Source of the DNA: an uncultured Flavobacteriales bacterium
GTDB lineage: Bacteria > Bacteroidota > Bacteroidia > Flavobacteriales_G > Salibacteraceae
Length of the DNA stretch: 64,000 bases
Assembly (NCBI GenBank): GCA_937899835.1
Contig: CALCCE010000010.1
Span: 1 to 64,000 of the forward strand
Direction of reading: 5' to 3'
How positions within the stretch are numbered: the first letter of the stretch is position 1; every line of letters starts with the position of its first letter. Shown here piece by piece: positions 44,594 to 53,900 of this stretch. The notes below the pieces were generated by a model. It saw only the letters and a program-made list of their open reading frames with translations, was not told the origin of the DNA and did not search any database. A program made the position numbers and the translations under genes.

Positions 44594-45625
44594 TTAGCCT
44601 TTGGTAACCAATCCAGTAAACAGCTCTTTTAGAGAAATTTGAGCGTACTCCGCTTGTTTGGGAATGAGACTTGCCGCGCTCAATCCGGGAATGGTATTCA
44701 CCTCAATGAGGTACAGTTGATCTTCCTGCAAGATGTAATCGATGCGGATCATACCCTGGCAATCTAACTTATCGTAGATGAACTCGCTCAAATACATGCA
44801 TTCTTCGTACAAGTGATCGGGAATGCGCGCAGGAGTGATTTCCTGGGTAGCATGATCATGGTACTTGGCTTCGTAATCGAAAAAGTCGTTGCCCGTCACA
44901 ATTTCGGTGACCGCTATGGATTTCACCTTGCCTTTTATCCGGGCTACCCCACAGGTGATTTCGGTACCGGCTACAAAATCTTCGATGATGATCTCATCGT
45001 CTACTTGCATGGCCTTGCGAATGGCAGGCTCTAATTCGGTATTCTCAGAAACTTTGCTGATCCCAAGGCTGGATCCACCGTTGTTGGGTTTCACAAAACA
45101 CGGCAAACTCACCTTCGACAAAATGTATTCGGTGTTGATCACGTCCCCTTTTTTCAATACCACAGCATTCGCGCTCAAAACCCCGTATTGCCGCAGCAAG
45201 GTATTGCAAAGGCCTTTGTTGAAAGTGACAGCCGAGGTGAGTACTCCTGAACTGAAATAGGGCAAACCAATCAGGTCGAAGTAGCCTTGCAGCTTACCAT
45301 CTTCGCCCGGTGTACCGTGGATCACAATGAAAGCCGAATCAAACGTGACTTTCTCTCCTGCATGAAGAAAACTAAAATCGTTGCGATCGATGGGGGATTG
45401 CTGACCAGCAAATTCTGCCACCCACGCCGAGCGGGTGATATCCACCAAAATGCATTGGAATTGTTCGTTATCGATGTGTTCCATGACTTGCTGCGCACTT
45501 TGGCGAGCAATCACGTCTTCGCCGGAAAATCCACCGGTGACGATGGCCACTTTGGGCCGAAGGGAGATTGACTTTGACAAGAATTGAGGAGCTTGAGAAA
45601 TCGATGCTAAATAATGAATTTTCAC
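44594..45625 (-). CDS. ddl: D-alanine--D-alanine ligase
   Basis: An ATP-grasp enzyme that joins two D-alanines for peptidoglycan. VAIVTGGFSGEDVIARQSAQ, VIHGTPGEDGKLQGYFDLIG, YFSSGVLTSAVTFNKGL, CFVKPNNGGSSLGISKV, IEDFVAGTEITCGVA and YLIEVNTIPGLSAASLIPKQ are the family landmarks, with the dinucleotide-binding Lys and the C-terminal metal Glu/Asn. No ATG is available before the conserved start; a GTG at 45625 gives 343 residues and a TTG at 45580 gives 328, closer to the usual 320-330. The frame stays open into the PASTA gene. It is divergent from the PASTA gene, an arrangement common in Bacteroidota. Confidence 0.93.
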   Translation of the reverse strand: MKIHYLASISQAPQFLSKSISLRPKVAIVTGGFSGEDVIARQSAQQVMEHIDNEQFQCILVDITRSAWVAEFAGQQSPIDRNDFSFLHAGEKVTFDSAFIVIHGTPGEDGKLQGYFDLIGLPYFSSGVLTSAVTFNKGLCNTLLRQYGVLSANAVVLKKGDVINTEYILSKVSLPCFVKPNNGGSSLGISKVSENTELEPAIRKAMQVDDEIIIEDFVAGTEITCGVARIKGKVKSIAVTEIVTGNDFFDYEAKYHDHATQEITPARIPDHLYEECMYLSEFIYDKLDCQGMIRIDYILQEDQLYLIEVNTIPGLSAASLIPKQAEYAQISLKELFTGLVTKG

Positions 45626-45652
45626 GTTTAAATCCGAACCGGGTTTAATTTT

Positions 45653-45660
45653 TATCTTTG
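45653..45660 (+). promoter_or_regulatory. -7 promoter box for the PASTA-protein gene
   Basis: TATCTTTG is an exact TAnnTTTG match ending 42 bases before the ATG at 45703, in the region divergent from ddl. A TTT run at 45626 is 24 bases upstream and could serve as a poor -33 element. Confidence 0.55.
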
Positions 45661-45702
45661 CCCCGTTTGGGATGGATCGGCCAACATTCCCACCAAAATT
45701 CA

Positions 45703-46566
45703 ATGAAGCATCTCTTTCGTTTTTTAATCAGCCGGACCTTTTTTCTCAACCTGGTTTTGGCAGCCTTGGTCGTGGCCGGCGGCCTTTGGTTTACATTGAA
45801 CCGGTTAGAGATTATTACCCTCCATGGCGAGTCCATCAGTGTGCCAGATTTTACGGGTTTTAAGCTCGATGAGCTCGATGATTTCGTGCTGGATCAAGAC
45901 GTACGTTACGAGGTGGTAGATTCAGTCTTCGACCTAAAGAGACCCCTTGGCACTGTGTTAAGTCAGGTGCCTCCCGCCGGTTTTGAAGTAAAGCCAGGAC
46001 GTAAAATTTACCTTACCGTCAACAGTTTTCGGGCACCTACGCGCGAATTGCCCACGGTGAAAGATCGAGGATTCAAAGACGCGGTATACGAACTTGAATC
46101 CCGCGGATTTCGAATCAACGAGATCATTTACGAGCCGAGCCCGAGCCGGGATGTGGCCCTTCGAGTAGAACAAAAAGGGTCTGAATTAGAGCCAGGGACG
46201 GTTTTAGACATTGGAACCAAAGTAGATTTGATTGTGGGTGCCGGAATCGATCGTACCAAACCGGTTTATCCTCCAAGCTTGTACGGGTTCACTTTGGAAG
46301 AATCTAAAACCATGCTGGAAACCCTTGGCCTCAATGTGGGAACGGTCGTCTTCGAAGATTGCCAAACCGAAACCGATTCTAATCGGGCAGTCGTCTTTTT
46401 TCAGGAACCTGTACCCAGTCGAAAAACCATTCTTTATGCCGGCGATGCGGTAGAAATTACCCTTTCGACCGACCGTAGCAGAGTGCCAATTCGACAAATG
46501 GAAATCACCGACACAATAAAAGCGACTATTCCAAGTTTACCCACCAGTCGCGGATCAAGTAAATAA
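45703..46566 (+). CDS. Membrane-anchored PASTA-domain protein
   Basis: A 287-residue protein with a short cytosolic tail (MKHLFRFLISRTFF), one membrane helix (about residues 14-32) and three PASTA-like repeats outside: VPDFTGFKLDELDDFVLDQD, LPTVKDRGFKDAVYELESRG and PSLYGFTLEESKTMLETLGL, each followed by a VLSQVPPAG- or QKGSELEPG-type loop. PASTA domains bind peptidoglycan or beta-lactam-like stems, often in Ser/Thr kinases and PBPs; this one has no kinase part. It sits beside ddl and a pseudouridine synthase, a conserved Bacteroidota neighbourhood, and 15 bases before a T9SS-exported gene. Confidence 0.85.
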   Translation: MKHLFRFLISRTFFLNLVLAALVVAGGLWFTLNRLEIITLHGESISVPDFTGFKLDELDDFVLDQDVRYEVVDSVFDLKRPLGTVLSQVPPAGFEVKPGRKIYLTVNSFRAPTRELPTVKDRGFKDAVYELESRGFRINEIIYEPSPSRDVALRVEQKGSELEPGTVLDIGTKVDLIVGAGIDRTKPVYPPSLYGFTLEESKTMLETLGLNVGTVVFEDCQTETDSNRAVVFFQEPVPSRKTILYAGDAVEITLSTDRSRVPIRQMEITDTIKATIPSLPTSRGSSK

Positions 46567-46581
46567 TCGAGAAAAGACCCG

Positions 46582-48816
46582 ATGAAACACTGCTTGTCCT
46601 TAGTTGTATTTTTCTTTTTGTTGGGGCACAACAGTTGGGCCCAGGGGCAGGAAACATTAGAGCCCTTGCGCTTTAACACTGTGCTGCAAGAGCAAACCCA
46701 GCAGCGCGTCTCCTCCCGAAACTCTACGACCTTTCTATATGAGGTTGATACCCTCGCGCTACCTTTTGAAGATGACTTTTTCGTTGATCGTCAAAAGCGC
46801 TACGATGCCGATTCCACTACTCCCGGACTTCAAACCATTCTCGATTGGTATTTCCGCGTGAATGGGGCGGTGGTAGATACGCAGCGCATCTCTAATGTCC
46901 CTACCTTTTATTACACTAAGAATGGTTTGGGTTTAGTAGATACCACTCCCAACGATACGCTTTTCATTGTCTTTTATGAAGATCTTTTACCCATAGATAC
47001 CATTGGGCCAGTATGGACCGCTTCCAGTGCCTTTATCAATGGTACCACCGTTTCAGTCACTCAATTACCGGCCGATGCGGTATACATTAATCAGGCAGAT
47101 ACGATATGGGTGGCGCCCGACAACGACAAGTCGCTGGACGTGATTGATGATCCCGAAAATTGGAGTACTGGCGAGGGAGCTTATGTTAACAACCATTATC
47201 CCGTTAACCCTCCGTCGGTCGGGGTGGCCACTTTCGATGGGGTAGATGGTTTGGGAGACCCCTACGACTATCCCAGCGAAACGTCTTATGGAATTGCAGA
47301 TTTTCTAACGTCTAAACCCATCAATTTGGAACGGAGTCCGCTCAATATTCCTTACACAGCAGCAGATAGCATTTACTTTAGTTTTTTCTATCAGGCACAG
47401 GGCTTTGGCGAAAAACCAAACTCAAGGGATTCGCTCGTGCTGGAGTTCTATGCGGTAAATCAAAAAGACTGGATACGGGTATGGAGTACTCCTGGCGATA
47501 CCCTGGCAGATTTTGAACAGGTACTAATTCCGGTTACTGATACCGCATGGCTACAGAATGGGTTTCGTTTTCGATTTAAAAACTTTGCTTCGCTGTATGG
47601 AAGCCTTGATCATTGGCACGTGGACTATATTCGAATAAATGAAAACCGTAATTCGCAAGATTTCTTTAAAAAAAGGACAACATTCATGTATCCAAATGGG
47701 TCGCTACTCAAGGACTTTCATTCAATGCCATGGGAACACTATAAAAACGATACCTTATTTTGGATGAATGATACCCTTTTCGTCTCAATGAGGAATTTAT
47801 GGAGTAGTACTGAAAATGTTGCTAACGTTTATAATGTATTTGACGAAAACGGGGTTCAGGTTTTCCAGAGCTCAGGAAGCTTTGCAAGCTCAGGAGGTAT
47901 ACCAGTAAATAGCTTTGAAATACTTAAGGCTTCTGTCAAGGATCCACCAAACCTCTTTTTCTACCCAATCAACAATAGTTCGAGGCGACAATTTACCGTG
48001 GAAGTAACATCTGTAGTAGCCGGTAATAACCCAGAAAAGGTATCCTTCCTACAAGACTTCTCCACCTTCTACGCCTACGACGACGGTACAGCCGAAAAAG
48101 CCTACAGCTTACCTGCTCCGGGCGGAAAGGTGTGCATGGAGTTCAATACGACCTACCCAGATACCCTGAAGGCGGTCTATTTCTACTTTCCCAAGCTTGT
48201 CGAAGACTTGGCACTGAGCCCGTTTCGTTTGAAGATTTGGAGCAGTTTGGCCCCGGAAACTGAAATCTATGCCAACACGACGACCTTTTCTCCGGTGTAT
48301 ACCAATCGGCTCAACAAGTTGGTACGGATGGAACTGGACAATCCCATTGTAGTGAGTGGCCAATGGTATTTGGGATTTGAGCACGTTGGAACTACCCTCA
48401 AAATTCCCATTGGTTTCGATGAAAACAACGACAATCAATCCAAGATTTTCTGGGACGGAGGTTTGGGTTGGCGCCCCTCTTCATTTACCGGCTCGCTGAT
48501 GATTCGCCCGGATTTTGGCATTCCACCAGATCCTCCCGTTTCGGTTGGCCCTGAGGTAGAGTTAGCCACTAGCTTTGAAGTGAAAGCATTCCCCAACCCA
48601 ACTACCGGACAAGTTCAATTAGAGTTGAAAGGTAGCAGTGGCAGTAGCATATTGCACCTGATGGACCTGCAGGGCAGAGTGTTGGAAAACCGGCAAGTGA
48701 TGGGCGACAGGGCCCAATTGGAGTTGGGGTACCTTCCCAATGGCATTTACTTATTGCAAGTGATGGATGCCGGCACCAGCGCACAGCAACACTTGCGTTT
48801 GGTGGTGAACCACTAA
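46582..48816 (+). CDS. Exported protein with T9SS type A sorting domain
   Basis: A 744-residue protein. MKHCLSLVVFFFLLGHNSWA is a signal peptide. The bulk is beta-rich, with PLNIPYTAADSIYFSFFYQA, LVLEFYAVNQKDWIRVWSTP and HWHVDYIRINENRNS suggesting a MAM- or jelly-roll-like binding domain, and there are no catalytic motifs I recognise. The last 80 residues (VKAFPNPTTGQVQLELKG, then LPNGIYLLQVMDAG) are a Por-secretion C-terminal domain, so it is exported by T9SS and attached to the cell surface. The stretch 47640-48050 is visibly more A/T-rich than the flanks. Downstream of the PASTA gene and likely co-transcribed. Confidence 0.85.
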   Translation: MKHCLSLVVFFFLLGHNSWAQGQETLEPLRFNTVLQEQTQQRVSSRNSTTFLYEVDTLALPFEDDFFVDRQKRYDADSTTPGLQTILDWYFRVNGAVVDTQRISNVPTFYYTKNGLGLVDTTPNDTLFIVFYEDLLPIDTIGPVWTASSAFINGTTVSVTQLPADAVYINQADTIWVAPDNDKSLDVIDDPENWSTGEGAYVNNHYPVNPPSVGVATFDGVDGLGDPYDYPSETSYGIADFLTSKPINLERSPLNIPYTAADSIYFSFFYQAQGFGEKPNSRDSLVLEFYAVNQKDWIRVWSTPGDTLADFEQVLIPVTDTAWLQNGFRFRFKNFASLYGSLDHWHVDYIRINENRNSQDFFKKRTTFMYPNGSLLKDFHSMPWEHYKNDTLFWMNDTLFVSMRNLWSSTENVANVYNVFDENGVQVFQSSGSFASSGGIPVNSFEILKASVKDPPNLFFYPINNSSRRQFTVEVTSVVAGNNPEKVSFLQDFSTFYAYDDGTAEKAYSLPAPGGKVCMEFNTTYPDTLKAVYFYFPKLVEDLALSPFRLKIWSSLAPETEIYANTTTFSPVYTNRLNKLVRMELDNPIVVSGQWYLGFEHVGTTLKIPIGFDENNDNQSKIFWDGGLGWRPSSFTGSLMIRPDFGIPPDPPVSVGPEVELATSFEVKAFPNPTTGQVQLELKGSSGSSILHLMDLQGRVLENRQVMGDRAQLELGYLPNGIYLLQVMDAGTSAQQHLRLVVNH

Positions 48817-48825
48817 CTTCGCGCC

Positions 48826-49866
48826 ATGAGCGCAGCTTTGGAGCCCGAAGAAGAATCCGACGAAAACAATTATTACGAACACCACCGATTACAAACCGAT
48901 CCTGGGCAGCAATTGATGCGGATCGATAAGTTTTTGGTGGACCGTTTGCCCAACCTTTCCCGAAACCGTATCCAAAATGCAGCAAAAGCTGGTTGTATTC
49001 TGGTAAACGGCAATCCGGTGAAACCCAATTACAAAATCAAGCCCCTGGACGACATTTCCTTGGTGATGCCGTACCCCAAGCAAGAATTTGAATTGGTGGC
49101 AGAAGCCATTCCTTTAGAAATTGTTTTTGAAGACGCCGATTTGCTGGTCCTATACAAACCAGCTGGCCTGGTGGTTCATCCCGGGCACGGCAACTATTCC
49201 GGAACCTTGGTGAACGGTTTGTTGCATCACCTCGATGGCCTTCCTCATCCCGATGCTGATCCGGTGCGGCCGGGTCTGGTGCATCGCCTGGACAAAGATA
49301 CTTCCGGGGTGATGGTGATTGCTAAAAGTGAATTGGCCCACACTCATCTTGCCCGGCAATTTTTCGATCGAACGGTAGACCGAAGGTATACCGCTTTGGT
49401 TTGGGGGGAGTTAGAAGAAGAGGAAGGAACCATTACCGGACACATTGGTCGCAGCCGCAAAAACCGAAAGGTGATGGATGTTTATCCCGATGGTAGTTTC
49501 GGCAAGCATGCTGTTACGCATTATAAAGTTCTGAAGCGCCTCGGCTACGTTACGTTGGTGGAGTGTAAGCTCGAAACCGGACGGACCCACCAGATTCGGG
49601 CGCATTTCCGTCATTTGCGCCATCCACTTTTTGGTGACCTGACCTACGAAGGTGACCGCATTTGGAAAGGAACTTCCTTTACCAAATACAAGCAGTTTAT
49701 TCAAAACTGTTTTCAAGTGCTGCCACGCCAGGCCTTGCACGCCAAAACCCTTGATTTTACCCATCCTAAAACCGGAGAACGCCTTCATTTTGAAGCTCCA
49801 ATGCCCGATGATTTTCAAGAGGTATTGGACAAGTGGGATACCTACGTGCGGTCGGTCAAATCCTAA
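48826..49866 (+). CDS. RluA-family pseudouridine synthase (RluD-like)
   Basis: A 346-residue RNA-modifying enzyme. An S4 RNA-binding domain (MRIDKFLVDRLPNLSRNRIQ, then CILVNGNPVKPNYKIKPLDD) precedes the catalytic domain: LLVLYKPAGLVVHPGHGNYS, PGLVHRLDKDTSGVMVIAKS with the catalytic Asp, YTALVWGELEEEEGTI, VTLVECKLETGRTHQIRAHF. RluD modifies helix 69 of 23S rRNA, the same helix as RlmH, so both enzymes may meet there. It starts nine bases after the T9SS gene. The assignment to RluD rather than RluC is likely but not sure. Confidence 0.92.
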   Translation: MSAALEPEEESDENNYYEHHRLQTDPGQQLMRIDKFLVDRLPNLSRNRIQNAAKAGCILVNGNPVKPNYKIKPLDDISLVMPYPKQEFELVAEAIPLEIVFEDADLLVLYKPAGLVVHPGHGNYSGTLVNGLLHHLDGLPHPDADPVRPGLVHRLDKDTSGVMVIAKSELAHTHLARQFFDRTVDRRYTALVWGELEEEEGTITGHIGRSRKNRKVMDVYPDGSFGKHAVTHYKVLKRLGYVTLVECKLETGRTHQIRAHFRHLRHPLFGDLTYEGDRIWKGTSFTKYKQFIQNCFQVLPRQALHAKTLDFTHPKTGERLHFEAPMPDDFQEVLDKWDTYVRSVKS

Positions 49867-49895
49867 GGACGGTATAGCAAATGCCTTGCAAGCCT

Positions 49896-49903
49896 TATAT
49901 TTG
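49896..49903 (+). promoter_or_regulatory. -7 promoter box for the lipoprotein gene
   Basis: TATATTTG is an exact TAnnTTTG match and ends 19 bases before the ATG at 49923. It lies downstream of the longer alternative start at 49881, which supports the later ATG. Confidence 0.55.
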
Positions 49904-49922
49904 GGCAAAATCCCCAATAGAT

Positions 49923-50906
49923 ATGTATTTCCGCTGGATTGTTTTTTTCGTTAGTCTCCATTGTTTCATGAGTGCCTGTGGCCCTGTTTCAGAAGGGGCG
50001 AAGGAGACCGAAACACCTGCTCAGGATAGCCTGGCTCCAAAGGTGCTAAAGGACATGCAAGAGTTCTATTTCGAATCGGAGAAAACCTTTAAAACCAAGG
50101 CCGACGGAGATAAGATATACGCTGAGGTATTCAATACAAAAGAGCAGTTGGTTACGGTAAGAAACTTTCGGGATGGAAAAGTTACCACGGGCATCAAATA
50201 CGTTTATAACAGCAAAGGTCAGGTGATCGAAGAGCAGAGTTTTGTGGGCCGGCAAGGCGTGCTCAAGCGGAGCAAACTGCTGGAATACAACGAAGCAGGA
50301 GATGTGGTTCGGGAAAAATTTATGCAAGTAAAAAATGGAAACTATCTGCCAACAGCAGAAATTTCCAAGACGTATAATGAGCAACAACAATTGATTGAAC
50401 TCATCGAAGCCGACTACAGTGAAGCTACCGGAGATATGGAGCCCAAAATGGGCGAAACATTCGAATATGACGAATTGGGGCGCGTAAAAAAGGTAGTCAA
50501 AGAATCGAAGGCCAACTTTGGGCAAGGCGTCAAGGTGTTGCTTAAAGAAATCAAAATGTATGCCTACGAAGAGGGAAAAGAGGAAGTAACGACCAATACC
50601 GTTTTTGATGATTTTGAACAACCGGAGAACCTCTACACCGATTTGAAAACCTTCACGGCATCGGGTGAATTAGAACGTATTGTCTCCAAACGGAAAGGGG
50701 AGGTGATTGCTATCCGAACCCATCGCTACGATGAAGCTGACAATCTGATTGAAACACTGATTGAGTACCCACAAAGGAAAAAACAGGAAAAGAAGGTCTA
50801 CACCTATGACGCATCCGGTCGAAAGCTGTCTACAGCGAACTATGAGGAGGTAGACAGCGTGCTGACTTTTAAATCGGGAAGTCATTTCCTCTACCACTTT
50901 CATTAG
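49923..50906 (+). CDS. Putative lipoprotein with YD-like repeats
   Basis: A 327-residue protein. The ATG at 49923 gives MYFRWIVFFVSLHCFMSACG, a lipoprotein signal with lipobox MSAC, so it should be anchored in a membrane after cleavage at the Cys. The rest is rich in the pattern of RHS/YD-type repeats: VYNSKGQVIEEQSF, LEYNEAGDVVREKFM, EYDELGRVKKVVKE, HRYDEADNLIETLIEY and TYDASGRKLSTANYEE. Each holds Y-D/N-x-x-G. I do not know a specific function; such proteins may have a beta-solenoid-like structure. It lies between the pseudouridine synthase and the two-component genes and has its own promoter box. Confidence 0.7.
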   Translation: MYFRWIVFFVSLHCFMSACGPVSEGAKETETPAQDSLAPKVLKDMQEFYFESEKTFKTKADGDKIYAEVFNTKEQLVTVRNFRDGKVTTGIKYVYNSKGQVIEEQSFVGRQGVLKRSKLLEYNEAGDVVREKFMQVKNGNYLPTAEISKTYNEQQQLIELIEADYSEATGDMEPKMGETFEYDELGRVKKVVKESKANFGQGVKVLLKEIKMYAYEEGKEEVTTNTVFDDFEQPENLYTDLKTFTASGELERIVSKRKGEVIAIRTHRYDEADNLIETLIEYPQRKKQEKKVYTYDASGRKLSTANYEEVDSVLTFKSGSHFLYHFH

Positions 50907-50974
50907 TGTTTTGTGGTGCCCTCTCTGTGATTCGGCAACTTTAAACTCGGAATTCCGTACCTTTTAGCATCGAA

Positions 50975-53900
50975 ATGGTGCGTCATTACTGGCAACGAAA
51001 GGCAACTGAAAAAGTAGGGTCGGGCAATCGATTCCTCAGGTGCTTCGCATCCTCATGTTTTCTTCTTTTTGCCCTTACTTCGGCCTTTGCGGGAAAAGTG
51101 GACAGTTTGGAACAAGTGCTGCAAACTGAAATTCCCGATTCTACCCGTTTTCAGGTAATGAAAGAAATAGCATGGCGCTACCGAAACATCGACATTGAGG
51201 AAGGGGTTCGAAAGGCCAACGCATTGGTTGAATTTGCCGAAGGCTCGAAAAATACGCTTTGGCTTGGCAAATCACACCAAACCTTATCGCAACTGCAACG
51301 CCGAAGCGGAGCTTACAACGAAGCTTTAGACAATGCGCTAAAGAGTGTTGAATTATACAAGGAAGCTGAAAACCCTATCAGCTTAGGCAGTGCCTACAAT
51401 TCTATTGGTCTTATCAATAAAAGTCAAGGGAATTACCCGCTGGCGCTGGATTTTTTCAAACGTTCACTGGCCATCGACCGAGAGTACGGTACTCCCTCGG
51501 ATATTGCCGTTTCCCTCAACAACATTGGCTTGGCCCATTACTATCAGGGAGAATATGATTTGGCACTTGATTCTTACCTGGAGTCGCTAAAAATTCGGGA
51601 AGAAACCGGTGATCTCAATGGTGCTGCCGGTTCATTTCTTAATGTAGGGCTGATTTATCACGAGCGAGAGGAATACGATCAGGCCGCATCTTACTACCAA
51701 CAGGCTGCGTCCATTTTTGAAGACCTGGACGAGATTGGCAATGCCGCGGTGTGCTACAACAATTTGGGCATTCTCTTTTTTGAACGCGACAGCAGCGATC
51801 AGGCGCTGGATTTCTATCGGAAATCTTTGACAATAAAAAAGCAACTGGGATCTAAATCGGGAATAGCAGGAACCTACAACAACATCGGCGACATGTTTCG
51901 CGACCTGGGTCAGGTCGATAGCGCGCGCCACTACATGGAGCAGAGCCTCGCCATTCGCAAAGAGATCGGCGACAAGGCGGGCATAGCCATGATCAACAAC
52001 AGTATTGGGAGGCTTTACCTGCGGGAAAAAGAATATGCTACCGCATTGCCCTACCTGGAACAATCGTTGGAGTTAGGCCAGTATTTGGGTGCTCCCGAAA
52101 TTGTGAACACCTCCGCGGTTCACTTGTCGGAGCTGCATGCCGAACGCGGTGAGTTTGAAAAAGCATACCGTTACCAGGCATTGGCCGAAACCATGAGCGA
52201 CTCGCTCGACAACGAATCGAGAACCCGCGAGATTTCCCGCATTGAAATGAAGTACCAGCTATCAAAAAAGCTGGCAGAGCGTGAGCAACAGGTGGCTGCA
52301 ACCCTTAAACTGCTTCAACAACGGGAAGAACAACAGGATCTGATCATTGGGCTATTGACCTTAGCACTGTCACTGGTAGGTGTGCTAATCTTGGCGGCTA
52401 TCGGATTTTTTGTTCTTCGGAAACGCTTCATCAAAAGAACCAAAGAGCAAAAAGAGCAGATCAGTAAAATCGTTGAGGTGGCCGATGACATCATCTATCG
52501 CGCTGATGCGATGGGGTACTTTATCTATGTAAATCCCCGGTCGGTGAGTTTAACCGGATACCGGGCGGATGAATTGGTAGGCAGGCATTTCAGCGAATTG
52601 GTAATACCCCATCAACGGGAGCAAGTGGTGGCCTATTACCGGAAACATTTTCTGGCCAATACCGAACCAGAGTACTTTGAATTTGCTATTCATACAAAAG
52701 CAGGAAAAGTGGTTTGGCTCGGGCAAAAAGTGCGCGTAGCCCGAAAGGGAAATCAAATTGTGGAGTTTACTTCGGTGGCCCGTGACATCACCTCCTTTTG
52801 GATGGCGAAAGAAGCCCTTAAAAAGAGCGAAGAGAAGTACCGTAGTTTGGTAGATACCATGAACGAAGGACTGTTGATGGCAGACAATGAAGATCACATT
52901 GTATTTGCCAATCGCCGGTTTAGGGAAATGGTAGGGTTTGGAGAAGGCGAACTTTCCAAACTACACTCAACCGACCTATTGATTGTTCCTGAGGCAGAGC
53001 GCAAGCGTCTTGGAAAAGTTCACTTGTATCGAGAGCCCAGCGAACAAGACGGTTACGAGGTTCAATTTCAAAACAAGGATGGGTCCTCTTTTTGGGCTTG
53101 GGTGAGCTCTTCTACTACTTACGACGAATTGGGCAAGCCCACCGGTTCTATAGGAGTGGTGACGGACATTTCGGAGATCAAAGCGGCTGAGTTGGCTTTG
53201 CTGGAAGCCAAAGAAATTGCAGAATCTTCTACCAAGGCCAAAGAACAGTTTCTTGCCAACATGAGCCATGAAATTCGAACACCGATCAACGGTATTATGG
53301 GGATGGCGCACTTGTTGGGCCAAACCGAACTCTTTAAAAAACAACAAGAGTATTTGGAGTCCATCCAATTTTCGTCGGAGCATCTTCTACGGATAGTAAA
53401 CGACGTGTTGGATTTCTCTAAAATTGAAGCAGGCCGTATCATTTTTGAAACAGTTCCATTTTTTCTGCGTCAGCAATTGGAACGTACCCTTCAACCACTT
53501 TTGGTAAAGGCCAAACAGAAAAAGATTGCATTAAACCTCGAAATTCTCCCAGAAGTGGAAGATCACCTTATGGGAGATCCACTGCGGTTGCGGCAAGTAC
53601 TTTTTAACCTGGTCAACAACGCCATCAAGTTTACCGACGAAGGAGAGGTGAGGCTGGTGGTAAGCGCGGAGGCCGAATCGGATGCCAGCAAAATGGTCGG
53701 CGATATTAGTTTGTGCTTTGAAGTGCGGGATACCGGCATTGGCATTCCAGAAGATCAACAAGAATACATTTTTGGCAACTTTACGCAGGCCAACAGCGAT
53801 ACCACCCGAAAATATGGAGGTACAGGGCTCGGACTTGCAATTGCACGCGAATTGGTCCAACAACAAGGCGGAGAAATGTGGCTGAAAAGCGAAAAAGAAG

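Noticed and set aside
48814-48821. TAACTTCG as a promoter for the pseudouridine synthase
   Set aside because: One mismatch to TAnnTTTG, no -33 element, and it lies over the stop codon of the previous gene; co-transcription is as likely.
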